A stretch of 64,000 nucleotides of DNA from Apodospora peruviana (GCA_033439685.1 JAUEDM010000004.1:3782001-3846000), one strand, 5' to 3'. Shown: positions 10,151 through 23,133, numbered from the stretch's first letter. Notes: generated by a model not told the origin, from the sequence alone. Translations and numbers: made by a program.

Positions 10151-11606
10151 TCATGTGTCCGTTACGGGCAGTTCTTGTTGGGCGGTGACGACCACCTGTT
10201 TCTCCACCATTCCCACTTCTCTCTTGCTATCAGGTGCCTGGCCTGCTTGTACCTCAATATCACTGGGTATAGTATCTCCGTGAACGTCCCGGCGACCGCC
10301 AGAGACCTCCACCCACGAGTCCGGTCGATGCTCCGCAGGTGGGTTCCGTAAAGGTCTCGACCCGATGGTCAGCGGCACATCGCCTGAGCTCGCGCTCGAC
10401 TCGTCTTTGGTAGAATTTCCGGAGATACTTAAGAAGCGCGGGAAGTACCTTTTGGCGAACGGCTTCAGTGTCATGATGCAGGCGATAATGATGGCCGTGT
10501 GGATCTCGATAACGGTCCAGTACGTCAGCTCGGTGCCGGAGTAAGTGAAATCCATGCTAGGCTCCTTTGCTTTGATCAAGATGGCCAATCGAACGAGGGA
10601 TACCAGGCAAACACTAGAAAGTCTCATTAGATGTCATGGTCATTGTGTCTATTCTGCGTGGGGATTTGGACTGACAAGAATCCAATGGCAAAAACACCGA
10701 CCAAGAGTACCTTCTGTCGATATGGTAGTCTAAGGGGCAGGACAGCTGGAATGGGCAACAGAAAGATCAAAAAGTCGGTTCCGATGTTGATTCTAGAGGG
10801 TCGAAGCAGGAGGGATCAGCAAAGGAATCCGGGATATTGAACTGACACGTAGGAGCTTACCCTGTGTTGGCCCAAAAAGCATCTTGGCTTTGGCAGAAGC
10901 TTGCCTTGATACTCAGGTCCCAAGTAGCCTGTAATGGTATGCAGTAGGTGAGGATAGAGATTGTGATCCATAGGTTCGAGACGACGACTATAGCTAGAAG
11001 CGACCAAGAAGCCTTTCGCGCCCATTCAATCGTGAATATTGTCAGATACAACAAGCATATCGAGGTCTTGGTGAACACCAACGAAAGCGTGTATGCCAAG
11101 AGCGAGAACCACCAAGCCTGTGTCGCCATCTGTAAGCCTGCAGTGTTCATCGCGTGTCCAGAAGAATAAACTCCTACCTCTAACATTGGCTTGCCATCGA
11201 CTTCCAAGTTGACATCCCAGACGTGTTTGCCCATACCGTGTCTGACCTCTGCAATCAGTGAGTATGAAGAGCATTACAACTTCTGTGCACCATCCACTTA
11301 CCAACAAGGAGGGCAACACAGGTCCCTGCTCCCGCTATCTGTATTTTGGTCAGTGGTCTGAATCAAAGACCTTCTCGGACCAAGAGATAGATGGCGAGCT
11401 TGACTTACTAAGGAGAGAGCAATACACCAATCTGCTGCCCCAAGCCTGCGAACAATCATTGCCCGGGTCCAAAAGCGCAGGACCACAAATATGAAGGCAA
11501 TAGTCCAGGTGATAAAGCCTGCCGCAACCATCCTGGGTCCAGAGTCATCATGGGCCAACGCGGGAATGACCATGGAGGAATCCCCCGGAGATGTTGTCGA
11601 GTTCAT
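10151..11606 (-). CDS. Seven-helix membrane protein of the fungal rhodopsin-fold / PTH11-like family
   Basis: Five exons: 11606-11409, 11338-11302, 11248-10861, 10792-10676 and 10613-10151. They sum to 1,203 nt, giving 400 residues. Donors GTAAGT, GTAAGT, GTAAGC and GTCAGT are paired with AG acceptors and CTGAC or CTAAT-type branch sites. Family features: extracellular N-terminus, first helix MVAAGFITWTIAFIFVVLRF, the R-LG-ADW turn, RHGMGKHVWDV, helix WWFSLLAYTLSLVFTKTSI, NLWITISILTYCIPLQATWD, NIGTDFLIFLLPIPAVLPL and ELTYWTVIEIHTAIIIAC. The C-terminal tail of about 100 residues is polar and probably cytoplasmic. Such proteins are putative receptors; the ligand is unknown. A 48-nt GTAGGA...TTACAG interval in exon 3 (after PMLE) could be a further intron; removing it keeps the frame and gives 384 residues. 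The ATG at 11606 is the first available. Confidence 0.85.
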
Positions 11607-13934
11607 ATCGGTGTCGGATCTGCATCGGTTGTCAGACCTCCTCGTCGAGACAGTAAGCTGGTAATTATCAAGCCCCAAGAGTCGAACGTCGAAGCGCCAA
11701 GGCCGCCTAATAGCGGGTCAAGGGAGGACCAATCGAAACGATAACCATCGAGAGCCTGAAGTCAAGTCAAAGTGGATAATGGTCCCACTGCCATGTCGAA
11801 GTTGTGGAGAGGCGCGAAACACGAAACGAGCTGAGATCTGACCATCACTCACGCCCAGGGGCCAGGGCCTATTTATGGGAAGAGAAGAATCTGGGGTTCT
11901 TGCTTCTCCATGGCAGCCTGCCAGGGCATATCCCACCGGTTCCTGGCATGCCTCGTGCCCTCGTCCGTGCGACCCGCGATTCCCAGGGTTGTTGGCGGGG
12001 AAGATGCTTCCGGTGACGCTAGTGGGCTACTTGGTGTAGTGGCCTGTCAATCTCCACTGGTCGAGTGGATGACGGATGACGATGCTTTCAAGTGTGTTGT
12101 ATTATTGGTCCCGCCCTGTTGGATGAGCGGTGAGAAATGAAGGGACAGTATTTATGCCTCGGAGCGCATTTGGGCGATTCATTTCGCGTCTCCTCTGAAC
12201 GACTTTCGCAACCCGGATTTTTGTCGGTTGTCATCTTGTTCCCGAGGCTCGCGTCGCGTTGTGCCGTCTAGCGTGGAAAACCCAGTCCAGTTAAACTCCG
12301 AATATTAGCTACAGGAAACCAATTGCTGCGCGCCTGTTGGGCTGTGGGTCGTGCCGTCAAGCTGGGCAAACCATCGTGGTGGGAGCTCTCCCGCTCTCGA
12401 CGCCGTCTTCCTGCAGGGTCGCACCCGGTGAGCAATACAGCTACGTCCGAGCACCCACATCAGCCAACCATCATCTCGTCACGCTGCATTGGTGAGCTTG
12501 GCTGAAGGAGTTGCTTGTTGTAGGAACCCTAGCTTGGCCGCCGGAGGCTGGGCGTCCAATACGAAAGTTGGCAGGCCGCTAGTCTAGCTGCAAAGGATTT
12601 AAGGAATTTTCAGATTTTGAGGTGGGCTCAACTCTCTAGAAAAGCCGTCAGGTTTGTTGGGGAATTCATATCGAGGACTCATCTGGGGTTTGGCTGTGAT
12701 TCTGTCCGAGACCAGGCACTCGGCTCTGCCGATCCTGGAGTCTTGGACCCGGGACCTTGGACGAAGTGAACGAGCATTGGGACGGTGAAGTGCAGATAGC
12801 AGTGGAGAGGGCGGTGAATCCTCGAGTTTCGAGTTAAGCCAACAGTTCGCCACGCAATTTGACTGGAAAGTTGGCGTCTATGCCGTCGGCAGTGGTGATG
12901 CGTGCCTGGTGGACATTTGTGGGTGGGGAGAGAATGAAGTTCCCGTCGGCTGTCATGTCGTCAGTGGAGAGTGGTCAAGGGAAGTCAAGACCCCCGGTTC
13001 TGGGGTCTTACAGTGTCCACTCCCCTGTGGCAATCTGATCAACAGGTGGGGCATCGTGCATCAGTCCCATCTCGCTGCATCAGCGCCAAAGCCCTGTTCG
13101 TGGGGTCGAGTACCAAACCTTTGGGCTCAAAGGCCGACTTGAAGAAGATTTCGAGCCGTGGCATTAAGATGTGACATGAATACGTAGCCCCTAAAATGAT
13201 CTGCAATTTGTGTGTGCAGCAGGATCTCCCTTTGCCTGTATGGGCGAATATTATCTGATACCAGAAATAGCATGAACGGGATTGCTTCCCGTATTTTTCA
13301 CCCCCAACCTGGAAGCCTTTCACTGAATGGCAGGGTAAAGAATACCATTGTTCCCATCTGATCAGATGAAATGGATCGTTGACTTCGATATGGATCTGCC
13401 GATTTGGAGCCACCTTTTCGTACATGTGCAAGGCTACTTTGCGGCCCAGGCCCTGCAACAGGTGGGCTGACTCTGCCTTGCACCAGTCCTTACAGAGCCA
13501 AGTTAAAGCCCCTTCGACAGCATGTCGACTGCTGTTAGACCTCGGCCGGTGAGTGTAAAGCATTTGACCTCAGTATCCATGGAAAGCATCAGATCGAAGT
13601 GAGGCGTCAGCCGCAAGGAAGCTAGAGCAGCTGTCAGGTTGGCGGGTGGGGGACGAACTGCGGTGCACCGCTGTGCGTCGACGGCACGGCGGCGTCGCGC
13701 TCAAAGGGTCCACCAAAAAATTTGGCGGGGCATGCCAAAGTGCAAGAGAGCTTCGAACCTTCATCCGTTGTACGGATATTGAAGCGCTGCTTTGAACCTT
13801 GAGTCATCCCACAGCAACCCCCCTACTGCGACGTCTTACTTCACAACTGCCAATTCAAAAAAAAAAATCCATTGGACCTAGATTCTTTCTTTACGATCCA
13901 ATTCTGCGAGCAAACAAAGCAAAGAGTCATCGCG
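11607..13934. other. Long intergenic region, no supported gene
   Basis: About 2.3 kb between two divergent genes. It holds only short open frames without family signal. The longest is an ATG-initiated 174-codon frame on the minus strand at 13039-13563 with unconvincing composition. It should contain the promoters of the rhodopsin-like gene and of RPC37. Confidence 0.5.
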
Positions 13935-15349
13935 ATGCCCGGACTACAGTCCACTCCCGCAGAACGAGACCCGACAAACGCAAAGGGGCCGAGCAAAGCA
14001 GACAATGACGATGACGATCCCATTGTAGCAACATACCGCGTCTTCGTCAAGCCCGCGCTGCCCAGACACCGCAAGATCGTTGCTCTCCAGTACGTCAACA
14101 ACACGGGTGCAGACCCAGAACGGCTCTTGGACCCCAAAGTCCTGGAGTTGCGCCTCAAGCCCACCGCTGGCATGGTCGAAGTCGACATCCCAATCGACAC
14201 CTCGGTTGCATATGACAAGAGTAAGGGTATTATAATGGGCACGGCTTTACAAAAATCCACAGAGACCAAGAAGGGCGGCAGTCTCGGTTTGGCGGGCGGA
14301 TTCGGTCTCGGCGCCGCTCCGCCCCCAAGAACCGGCGGCCGTAGGGGAGCCGGCGACGACGAAAATGTACCGTTGACCTGGGGCGAGGCGGTGCGGCAGG
14401 AGAAAGTCCTCCGGAAAGAGACCTTGGGTGGTGTCCGAAGTGCCGCTGAGGAGTACACCCGTCACATGGTTGGCGTCTTCAAAGGAAGTGAGTATTTTAC
14501 CGGGATTCACATAACCAACTTCGCCAGTCGAAGCTAACCCGCGCTTTCCGCGTAGAAAACATCCATCTCACCCCCGTATCTTCCGTGGTCCAACTACGGC
14601 CAGTCCACCACCACCTCGACGCTGCGGCAGAACAGGAACGTCTCGCACGACCCACACCAGGCGGTGCCGGTGGCCCCGGCGGGGCAGGAGCAGCAGACAA
14701 GTCGGCCGGCCGCGCCATCCACATGACCCTCAAAGCAGCCATGGACGACGACGGCGTATCGACCGAGACGATGGCCGACCGGCTACGAGCCGTCCAAGCC
14801 GAGCCCTGGCGCCGGATGGAGTGGGTGAACGACGACAGCCACGATGCCTGGGCGCTCTACGACGAGTGCCTGTTCCTGCGCCCGGATCCCTCGAGGATAG
14901 CAGATCAATCGCACCAAAAGGAGTCCGCGGGCAAAGGGAAAGGAAAAGAGAACGCAGATACCACCGATGCTGAGTCTAAGGAGGACAAAAACGCCATCTG
15001 CGGTGACCCCGAGCTCGTCTCCATGGTGCCGACCTTGCGAGCTGATTGGAGCGAGGACCAGCTTCTCCGCGCGTTCAGCGGGATTGGCCCCGACGACAAG
15101 AAGCCTGGTGAGGAGGCTATCGCGCCGACACAGTCGCAACTTGCGCTTGCAGCAAAGATGGCTGCCGGAAAGGACAAGGGCAAGAGCAAGGCGCCCGCTG
15201 TCGCTGTCAAGCCAGAACCTGGGCTATCGTCGTCCACAACAGGACCCTCAGCATCACCGAAGAGGAGACCCGGAAGACCTGCTGCTGCTACTAGGAGTAC
15301 GAGAGCAAAAGCGGGCGGTGGCCCCTCTGATGCGATGAAGATTGACTGA
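13935..15349 (+). CDS. RPC37: RNA polymerase III subunit C37/RPC5 (Sin-like)
   Basis: Two exons, 13935-14487 and 14556-15349. The intron is 68 nt, with donor GTGAGT, branch site GCTAAC and acceptor CGTAG. Exons sum to 1,347 nt, giving 448 residues. The chosen start is the ATG at 13935 (MPGLQSTPAERD); no ATG precedes it in frame. Conserved features of the Rpc5 family: DPIVATYRVFVKPAL near residue 30, QYVNNTGADPERLLDP, EVDIPIDTSVAYDK, LTPVSSVVQLRPVHHHLDA just after the intron, and LRAVQAEPWRRMEWVND near the middle. The C-terminal 150 residues are low complexity and end in basic, AT-hook-like PKRRPGRPAAATR. C37 works with C53 in Pol III termination and reinitiation in the nucleus. Confidence 0.92.
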
Positions 15350-16310
15350 TCATACAAATCAAATATTCACTATTCTTTCTGCGAGGGCTAGGTTAATCGC
15401 ATGGGATACAACGCATGATGAACATCACCTATTTGTACCACTCAAGGTAGAATCATGGCAAGCAGGCAGCTATCCGAATAGCACTTGATAGATGCCATAG
15501 ACATATGAGTGAGAGACTTGCCGAACCGGAGACACGAAGACTTGGATGCATAAAATAAGGGCGTTCGGTTTCTGGTTCATCGGGGATATTATACCCCACA
15601 GTTTTCAAGGGTTTACCAGCTTGCTTCTTTCCAGGATGCCAACTTGAATCTTTGTCTTCATTTGCCAGTGCCCACCATAGTATTTCATGATCGAATGACT
15701 GCAATTTACAATCGATTCGCTTCCGATAAAATCCACGGAACTCGATCTCGCTAATGTGCATACATGTATTGTACCAATAATATGGCACACCAAAATGCAG
15801 TGAATTATATATCGCGCGTTTACTTACCAAAAGTACCTCTCACCTCACCACTCTCTCTACCCCATAGGTACCCCTTTTCCACCCTCTTCAACTCCCCATG
15901 ACCGCCTTCCGACCGACTCTCCCTGCTGCAAATAAGCACTGGTTATGCGGAAAATAAAAATCTTGCTTTTTTCTCCCCCAACGACGCTCCCAAATCACGA
16001 TAGGCATAATAACTAGATCTTCATTTTTGCCAAAGCATAACAATCAGTGCCATTCAACCAACCGCTCGACGAATGTACCACGCATCCATCATACCGGTAC
16101 TGAAAACGCTCTTTGTCTTTAGAACTCAACAGGACCGCCCGCAAACTCAATGTGCAAGCAAGCAACACATTTTCCTACACCATTAAAATCCAGAACTCCA
16201 TACTTTCAGTATGTATTTTCCCCTTCTTCCTCTTAATTTGAGACCGCCCTTCTTTGGTACTGAAGAACTATAACCGTCCTCGCTTACACAGAGCAGAGCC
16301 AACGGGGGTT
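15350..16310. other. Convergent 3' region, no gene recognised
   Basis: Between the stops of two converging genes, RPC37 and PAT1. The sequence is AT-rich with pyrimidine tracts. The minus-strand open frame at 15453-15830 is AT-rich with no family signal. Likely 3' UTRs. Confidence 0.5.
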
Positions 16311-18411
16311 TTACTGAAGGAGCTCGACGTCTAACCCGATCGAGCGCATGAACAAGTTGACGTTCTGCAGGCGCTGGGCAGACAGGTCCTGAGGAAGGGT
16401 CTTGGCCAGGGCGACTGTGTCCATGACTCTATCCTTCACAGCCAGGACGAGGCGCGACTGCTGGTCGGGGCTGGCACCGATACCGATGGCGGCGAGAAGC
16501 TGCCACACGTACATGTCTTCGCCCGAGGTAACGGTGCCGGGGAAGATGTACGGCAGCGAAGGTTCCAGGAGGTTGAAGAATTGCGTGTAGGTCGCATCCC
16601 TACAAGGAGAAGATTAGCGAAAAGCAAAGCGTTCCGGGATAAAAAAAACAGTAACTTACCACGAGCGCCAGGCCTGCTCACTGCCTGCACCACTGTGTTT
16701 GATGATTTCAGCACGGCTCAGGATCATGGTGAGCATCGAAGCACCAATTCTGCTCTTGGCAATGATATCGACATTGCGCGTGCAGACGAGGCCGAGGACT
16801 CCAGCAACAAGATCGAGGTCAAGCTCGTTCATGAAGTTAAACAGCGTCGACATGACGGCAACGGAGAAAAGCTCGACGTTCTCCCGCATGGCAGCGTTTA
16901 GCTGAATATCTCCAGTAGTAACCTGAGCATTCCGGACAACGTCGAGGTTGTCAAGGTTCACAACGATCAACGTAAGGATGGTCGTGCGCTGCTCTTGTGT
17001 GGTGTGACGGAAGATGCGCTGCATCGCCTTCTTGCCCTTATTGTAGGACAACAGGGCGATGAACGGATGCACATTCTGGTGATCCGGGCGGTCATGAACT
17101 CGCAAGGCAGCCCACAGTTGCTTGTTAAGTGCCTGAGCCTCGTTGCTCCACGCCATAACCCGCTGAATCGCCTCGGTCTCCGCGTCGTTGGACGGCGGAG
17201 GCGGCATCAAGCGGTCGTGGTCCTCCATCTTCATGAGGGTGTTGTACACCAATTCGATGGACTTCAGTTCACTCTTCTTATCCCTTCCGCTCCCTATGTG
17301 CGAATGCTTATGTGCGCTGCTCGGACGTTGAACCTCAGCAGCACTATCGTTGCGCTTGATATTAAGCAAGGGCTTCGGAGTTTTGGCGTTGCTAAACGAG
17401 ATCTTTCCAAGACTGCCTTCGATCACCAGTTGCTTGTTCTTCGGCTTATTCTTGGCAGCCTCCACGGCACGCTGGACCTGTTGTTCCATTCTTTGCATGT
17501 GGTTCTCTGGGCCGCGGTTGTGGCGTCGTAGACCTCCCTGGCGACTACCAGTCTGGAACAAATATGTCTGGGCGAAGTTGTTCAAGGGCTGGCTGGGATG
17601 TTGACGGGAACCACCCTGAATCTGGTTATGCACCTGGTAGTAGAAATCCTCGGCGAGCGACTCATCAGTTCCGTGCTCATTCGGGTTACCAGTAGCAGCG
17701 ACGAGCTGCTGGAGCTGAATACGGGTGACAAAGTTCTTATCTTGCGGTGTCATAATACCATTATCACGAGACATCTGATAAATCTTGTGATTGCGTTTCG
17801 CCCGCTTCGCTTCCTGGTCAAGGTACGCAGCCTTCTCTTCCTCAGAGAGCTGTGCAAGCTGCGCTGGGTGCAATACCATGTGCGGATGACGCGAAAAAGA
17901 ACCCTGCTGTCTGTGAACGGGGTGTGGTGGGTGAGTAGGATGCGTCGGTGGCGTCGGATGCGAAGGGATTCCCAGTTTTGCTGCGTCTCCGGAAAGCCGG
18001 CTGGGGTTCTGCAAGATCTGAGTTGGCTGTGACGGGCCAGATGAAGGCTGGCGTTGATGGACAGGCGGCTGGACCGAAGGCTGGGCGGGAGGTGTCTGCT
18101 TGGACTGAGGTCGCTGCAGAATTGTCACGGGATGTCCATGCCCAGGATGCTGGGGTGGCTCCTGGGGCCGTGGCTGCTCGGCCTGGACGGCGACCTGGGC
18201 TGGGACATGTTGCGGAAACTGGTAACCATGTCCATATTGCGTCTGCTGCTGTACTTGAGATTGAGGCTGTGGAGCCGGCGAGGGGGATGGAGCAGCTGGC
18301 TTCTTCGATTGGGCACGCATCTGTGCCTCCACTTCCTCGAGACTCAGGATCTTGCGGCCAGCGGGTGCCGAGGCTTGGGGTGCCTGCGCAGGCGCAGGCG
18401 CAGGCGCAGGC

Positions 18412-18449
<38 letters not shown>

Positions 18450-18947
18450 TAAGTGCTTCTTTGGGGCAACCCCCCATAGAGCTGCATCAACCTGAAGCTC
18501 CCCGACTGGCTCTTGGCTGTATTTCTCATATCCGGTCCGGGCAGGCTTGGGGGCTTGCTGAGATAAATAGCCATATGATGAACTGGCAGGCTGCGTCTGC
18601 GCGTAGTTCTGGGAGGTCGACTGTGAAACCTTGGCGGGAGGTTGCTGGCGGCTGAAACGAACAGCTTCTTCTTCGATAGCGTCGGCTACCTTGGCAGTCT
18701 GGCCAAAGAAGTCGAAATCTTTGCCGACTTGGCCGGTAGGAGCAGCGCTGCCTCCACCGAAAGTATCGTCGTTGAACGCGTCATCGGTTTCGTCTAGCTG
18801 GTCGCCCAAACCATCGTACGTATCCTCAAAATCGAGTGCGTCGCCTTCATCCTCACGGTTGGAGAGGCCTGCGAAGGGGTTGTGGGCTTGGGAAAAGCCG
18901 GCCGCCGTGGTATTATGGCGGGAGGAGTCAAAGCCAAAGAACGACAT
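16311..18947 (-). CDS. PAT1: PAT1, mRNA decapping activator
   Basis: Two exons, 18947-16660 and 16599-16311, with a 60-nt intron (GTAAGT donor). They sum to 2,577 nt, giving 858 residues. The start is the ATG giving MSFFGFDSS; the frame is open above it but has no further ATG. PAT1 bridges deadenylated mRNA to Dcp1/Dcp2 and the Lsm1-7 ring in P-bodies. Visible regions: the acidic N-terminal motif ALDFEDTYDGLGDQLDE that binds Dhh1/DDX6, a long Pro/Gln-rich linker with an Ala-Pro dipeptide run near residues 165-190, a charged segment LSEEEKAAYLDQEAKRAKRN, and the C-terminal helical repeat domain (VMAWSNEAQALNKQLWAALR onward), ending in LFMRSIGLDVELLQ. The intron separates the last 96 residues. 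The Ala-Pro run is encoded by a hexanucleotide repeat. Confidence 0.95.
18387..18449. repeat. Hexanucleotide coding repeat in PAT1 (Ala-Pro run)
   Basis: On the plus strand GCAGGC units pass into GCAGGA units, about ten in total, inside the PAT1 linker. On the coding strand they encode alternating Ala-Pro residues. A hexamer keeps frame when it expands, so length may vary between strains. Confidence 0.85.
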
Positions 18948-21062
18948 GGTCACGGTATTGGCGATGACTGTGCGAAATGTCGCCGGAGTAATCACTAGAG
19001 ATATTGTTAGATGCGGAGAGAGCTGGAGGTCCGTGGGGCGGAGTGGAAAGAGGGCTATGTCAAGAGCCGGAACGATCCGAGTCCCCTTTCATGTCCGTGC
19101 TGCGCGGAAGAGTAATTTGGTGGAGCTTTGCGAATAAAGAGGGAAGGAGCAGCAATGCGCGGTACAACGATCTCGACTCATGGCGATAGCCACAAAGCAT
19201 CGCGCGGGGATGGCATCTCTTTCGAGGCGGTGGGGACAGCGAAGACGCCATGGTGTGGCGCAACAACAAACGCAGAGCAGGGCTGGATTATACTTACAGC
19301 GCAGAAGGTATGAATGTTGGAGAAGTCGAGACGGTCAAGTATCATGATGTAAAAATGCGGTCTGCAGAAGATATCAAGAGGTCAACAAATCAGAAAGGCC
19401 AAGCCCAAGGTTGTTGAGGTGCTGAAAACGGGGTGGTGGCGTGATTGATGTGCAGTGCGCTCGTGGAAGCAAAGACTGATCTGCAAAACACCGAAAGAAA
19501 CGGCTGGTGCGCCGATGAATAGGACTGAGTTGACCAGCAGCGGATGTGATGTCGAGGCAAGTTGGTCACGACGTCGAAGTTGGGATCGACCTCCGGGTGG
19601 GCCAATTGCGACAGTGATGAACAGATGCTCCAACTGGAAGTGGGATGCGATAGAATATCCGACGGACCAATCGGGACGCATCAGACGGATTAATTAGGTG
19701 GACCTCTCTCTCAAGTCACTCGAGTCACTCGCCGCAGTCCATCACTGTCCGCGCACGGATATCATAACACACCTGATGTTTGTCTCGTGGTGGAAGCAAA
19801 CTCATACGCATACTATTTCATATTCATCGACATGATTCTACTTACTGCTCGTGCTGCTGCTTATCCTCTGTCCTCTGTTGCAAGAGGGTTTGTTACTCGA
19901 ATGAAAGAAATTGCCGGATCTGAACCGCCACCAAAAAACAAGCGCCGGCCACCACTTAGAACTTGAATCCTTGATGGATCTACTGTTCCGGCAGCTGTCC
20001 GCGTAGATACACTGACCTGGAGGCGATTCATCAACGGGCTACACACGTAGAGTCCTGTGTATCTCCCAGGCGACGAGCTCGCATCTTCAAGGCCAAGACT
20101 AATGGTATAATGGTCATGGACTGCAGCCATTGAGTCAGCTAGCGCACCCCATATTCAACGAATCGAACTACCGGTAAGGACGATATAGGGCTCGGAGGAT
20201 CAACTCCCTTGCGTAAACGGTCTGTACTCCGTGGTGAATAAAACAATGAATTCCCATTCTCCTCACGTACATGTATTCAAGGTATTGAAGAGGGAGGTTG
20301 ACGAATTTGCGGCTTTCCAAGATCGTTGATGTTCGCCCAGGCGAGGATCACAGGGCTGAATGATGGGCGCGCATCAACGATGCCGCGCGTTCGCCAGCTG
20401 AAAAAGTGTCCAGGATATCGTGATTCGTGGGTCAACCTTTGCTTACAGTGTTCATTAATCTCGAACAGCGTACCTCACTAACTGAAGAAGCTGTAATAAA
20501 ATAGAATTTCAGTTAGGGAGCTCCTGACCGCATAATCGCTAGTAACCTGTAAACCCCACTTGCAGGGGTCGACGTGCATGCACGGCTCGTAAAACCATCA
20601 CCCATTTCAAGATTTCCGGGGCCCCTTTTCATGTCACGACACGACTTGTCGGAGTCGGAACCTCGCCGTCCTACAGTGCAACCGTGGCTCGGCCATTCAA
20701 CTTTCTCAGCCTCCCTTCCTAAACATCATCCCTTATATCGCAGATGCACATGCAAATGCAGCTGCTTCCAATTTGTACCTAATCGAGGGAGAATGCTCAG
20801 GGCATTTCCACGACCAAGGTAACCTGTCCGCCGTCCCAAGCTAAGGGCGTGGCGTTTTCTACCAATTAAACCTTCGGCCGGGCTGCATTGGATTGCAAAC
20901 ATCGAAGGCCACGAATCCGTAGTTTGCTCATCCTCTCCACTCTGTCCGACCTTATCTGTCGACCGGTCATCCATAACCGGAGATCAGAGCTGTCCTCCTC
21001 CGTCTCACGACTCCTGGGTCTTCTCGATACACCCGAATCGATTCGGCCAGCATCGTGCAAAG
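18948..21062. other. Divergent intergenic region, no supported gene
   Basis: 2.1 kb between the starts of PAT1 and the mannosyltransferase gene. Short open frames, including an ATG-initiated 89-codon frame at 19861-20130 (minus), show no recognisable content. It must contain both promoters and the PAT1 leader; no specific element was identified. Confidence 0.5.
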
Positions 21063-22502
21063 ATGGCGACCGGCAGCGCTCGCTACGTGCGATACATCTT
21101 GTTTGCTTTTTTTGTGAGTCCTGTCTGCGAGTCCACATTGTTCCGTTGGCGGTCTCCTTTCTGATGACCATTCTCCATCCAGGTGATAGCAGTGCTTTAT
21201 TTCGTTTCGAACTCCGGGCCCGTCGTTCCGTATAACCCTGCGGGCACCATTTCCAAGGGTTCGCCGCAAAGCCCATCATCACCGACAACGAAACCGGACG
21301 ATGGCTCCTCGAGCAAGAATATTGGTGTCAGCCTGAACCCCCTCGAGTACCCTATGTCCTTGAAGCCCGAAGACCCGGGCTGGAACGACCTGTCTGGCAT
21401 CAAGCCTGGTCCCCGCATCAACGCGACCTTCGTGACGCTTGCACGGAATGCCGACATCTGGGAGATCGCACGCTCCATCCGCCAGGTCGAGGACCGCTTC
21501 AACCGGCGGTACAACTACGATTGGGTCTTCCTCAACGACAAGCCGTTCGACTCGACCTTCAAGAAGGTGACCACTTCGCTGGTCTCTGGCAAGACGCACT
21601 ACGGCGAGATCCCTAAGGAGCACTGGTCGTTCCCGCCGCACATCGACCAGGACAAGGCCGCAAAGGTGCGCGAGGACATGAAGCAGCGCAAGATCATCTA
21701 CGGCGACAGCATCAGCTACCGCCATATGTGCCGCTTCGAGTCCGGCTTCTTCTTCCGCCAGGAGCTCATGATGAACTATGACTACTACTGGCGCGTCGAG
21801 CCCAGCGTCGAGCTGTTCTGCGACGTCCATTACGACCCTTTCCGGTTCATGCACGAGAACGGCAAGAAGTACAGCTTCGTGCTCAGCTTGTACGAGTACG
21901 TGGAGACGATCCCGACACTGTGGGACAGCGTCAAGAAGTTCATGAAGCAGCACCCCGAGCACATTGCCGAGGACAACTCGATGGGCTTCCTGAGCGACGA
22001 CGGCGGCGAGAACTACAATCACTGCCACTTTGTGAGATTTCTCAATCTTCCGCTTTGCAGGTTCCTGTTATTGACTAACCATAATTAGTGGTCCAACTTT
22101 GAGATTGGTAACCTCAACTGGCTCCGATCGAAGGCATATACCGACTTCTTCGAGTCCCTCGACCAGGACGGCGGCTTCTTTTACGAGCGTTGGGGCGATG
22201 CCCCGGTGCACTCGATCGCAGCCGGTCTGATGCTGAAGAAGGACGAGATCCACTTCTTCAACGATATCGCATACTACCACGTCCCCTTCACGCACTGCCC
22301 CACCGGCGACAAGCTCCGGGCAGACCTCAAGTGCCACTGCAATCCGAAGGACAACTTTGACTGGAAGGGATATTCTTGTAAGCATTTTCGTCATTCCCGG
22401 CTCTGATATAGGGGCTAACCCTGAGACTTGACAGGCACGTCAAGGTACTTTGAGATCAATGGCCTAGACAAGCCCGAAGGCTGGGAGAACCAGCAAGATT
22501 AG
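21063..22502 (+). CDS. Glycosyltransferase family 15 alpha-1,2-mannosyltransferase (KRE2/MNT1/KTR type)
   Basis: Four exons: 21063-21113, 21183-22031, 22089-22377 and 22435-22502. They sum to 1,257 nt, giving 418 residues. Introns are 69, 57 and 57 nt with GTGAGT, GTGAGA and GTAAGC donors. It is a type II Golgi protein: a short basic cytosolic tail, then one membrane anchor split by the first intron (YILFAFF / VIAVLYFVSN), a Ser/Pro-rich stem, and the catalytic domain. Family motifs: INATFVTLARNADIWEIA, NYDWVFLNDKPF, YRHMCRFESGFFFRQELM, YDYYWRVEPSVELFCDV, the SIAAGLMLKKDEIHFFND block, and a cysteine-rich close (FTHCP, KCHCNP). Such enzymes extend O- and N-linked mannose chains of wall glycoproteins. 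Which KTR paralogue this is cannot be decided. Confidence 0.95.
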
Positions 22503-23133
22503 GTTGCCCTTGCAACAAAATATCGGCCCCACACCGGGCTGATCGCTGCTGTTTTATTGTTTGTTTTCATTGTACCGCCGAAGTCCGTCTTATCACGGAG
22601 GGGATTCGCAGAAAACTCATGCCTATCAGGACGGAGTGTACCAATCGTTTGACCGAACCTAGCTTTCCTGTCTCGCATACACGGATGAGAGACGAAAAAT
22701 CTACCATAAAACATGGGAAGGAATGGGCGGGCCTAACGGAATTTGGGAAGGGGTTGGAGGGGCGTCCATGGCATGGTTTTCTCGCATATGACGGGAACGG
22801 GCAGAGACAACTTCTGCTGAAAACTGGGGAAAGTTCAATTTGTAAATATTTTTAGTTTCTGGGCAAGATGGGAGGGGAAAACTCTTCTCTTGCTTGGGAA
22901 TCGGGTAGCATTCAGGTTGCTTGTTATAACGGTATAGAACAGGTTTTCTTGGTCTGTTTAAAACCCTTCTGGTATTTATTACATAGTGAACTTTTATACA
23001 ATATGGGGTCCCTTGCCTCTTAGTCTGGGGCCATAGATTCTGCCTCAGGCGACCTGTCACAGTAGAGTTCTAACGGTCGAGCTCATGTATCGTCTGATCA
23101 GACGGGACACATCGATTCCTCGGGCAGTGCTTC
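22503..23133. other. Convergent 3' region, no gene recognised
   Basis: Holds the 3' ends of the mannosyltransferase and MRPS12 genes. A 119-codon minus-strand frame here has no family signal. Confidence 0.5.

Noticed and set aside
13039..13563. ATG-initiated 174-codon open frame on the minus strand in the RPC37 upstream region
   Set aside because: No family signal, patchy composition, no promoter or intron signals, and it lies in an otherwise non-coding divergent spacer. An orphan gene cannot be fully excluded without transcripts.
17842..18655. Long frames on both strands within the PAT1 linker
   Set aside because: Produced by the low-complexity Pro/Gln/Ala coding sequence; PAT1 itself explains the region.
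19861..20130. ATG-initiated 89-codon minus-strand frame between PAT1 and the mannosyltransferase
   Set aside because: No motif, no conserved composition, no splice or promoter support.
21279..22028. 249-codon frame antisense to the GT15 gene
   Set aside because: Antisense shadow; Val/Leu/Ala-rich translation typical of GC-biased coding strands read backwards.
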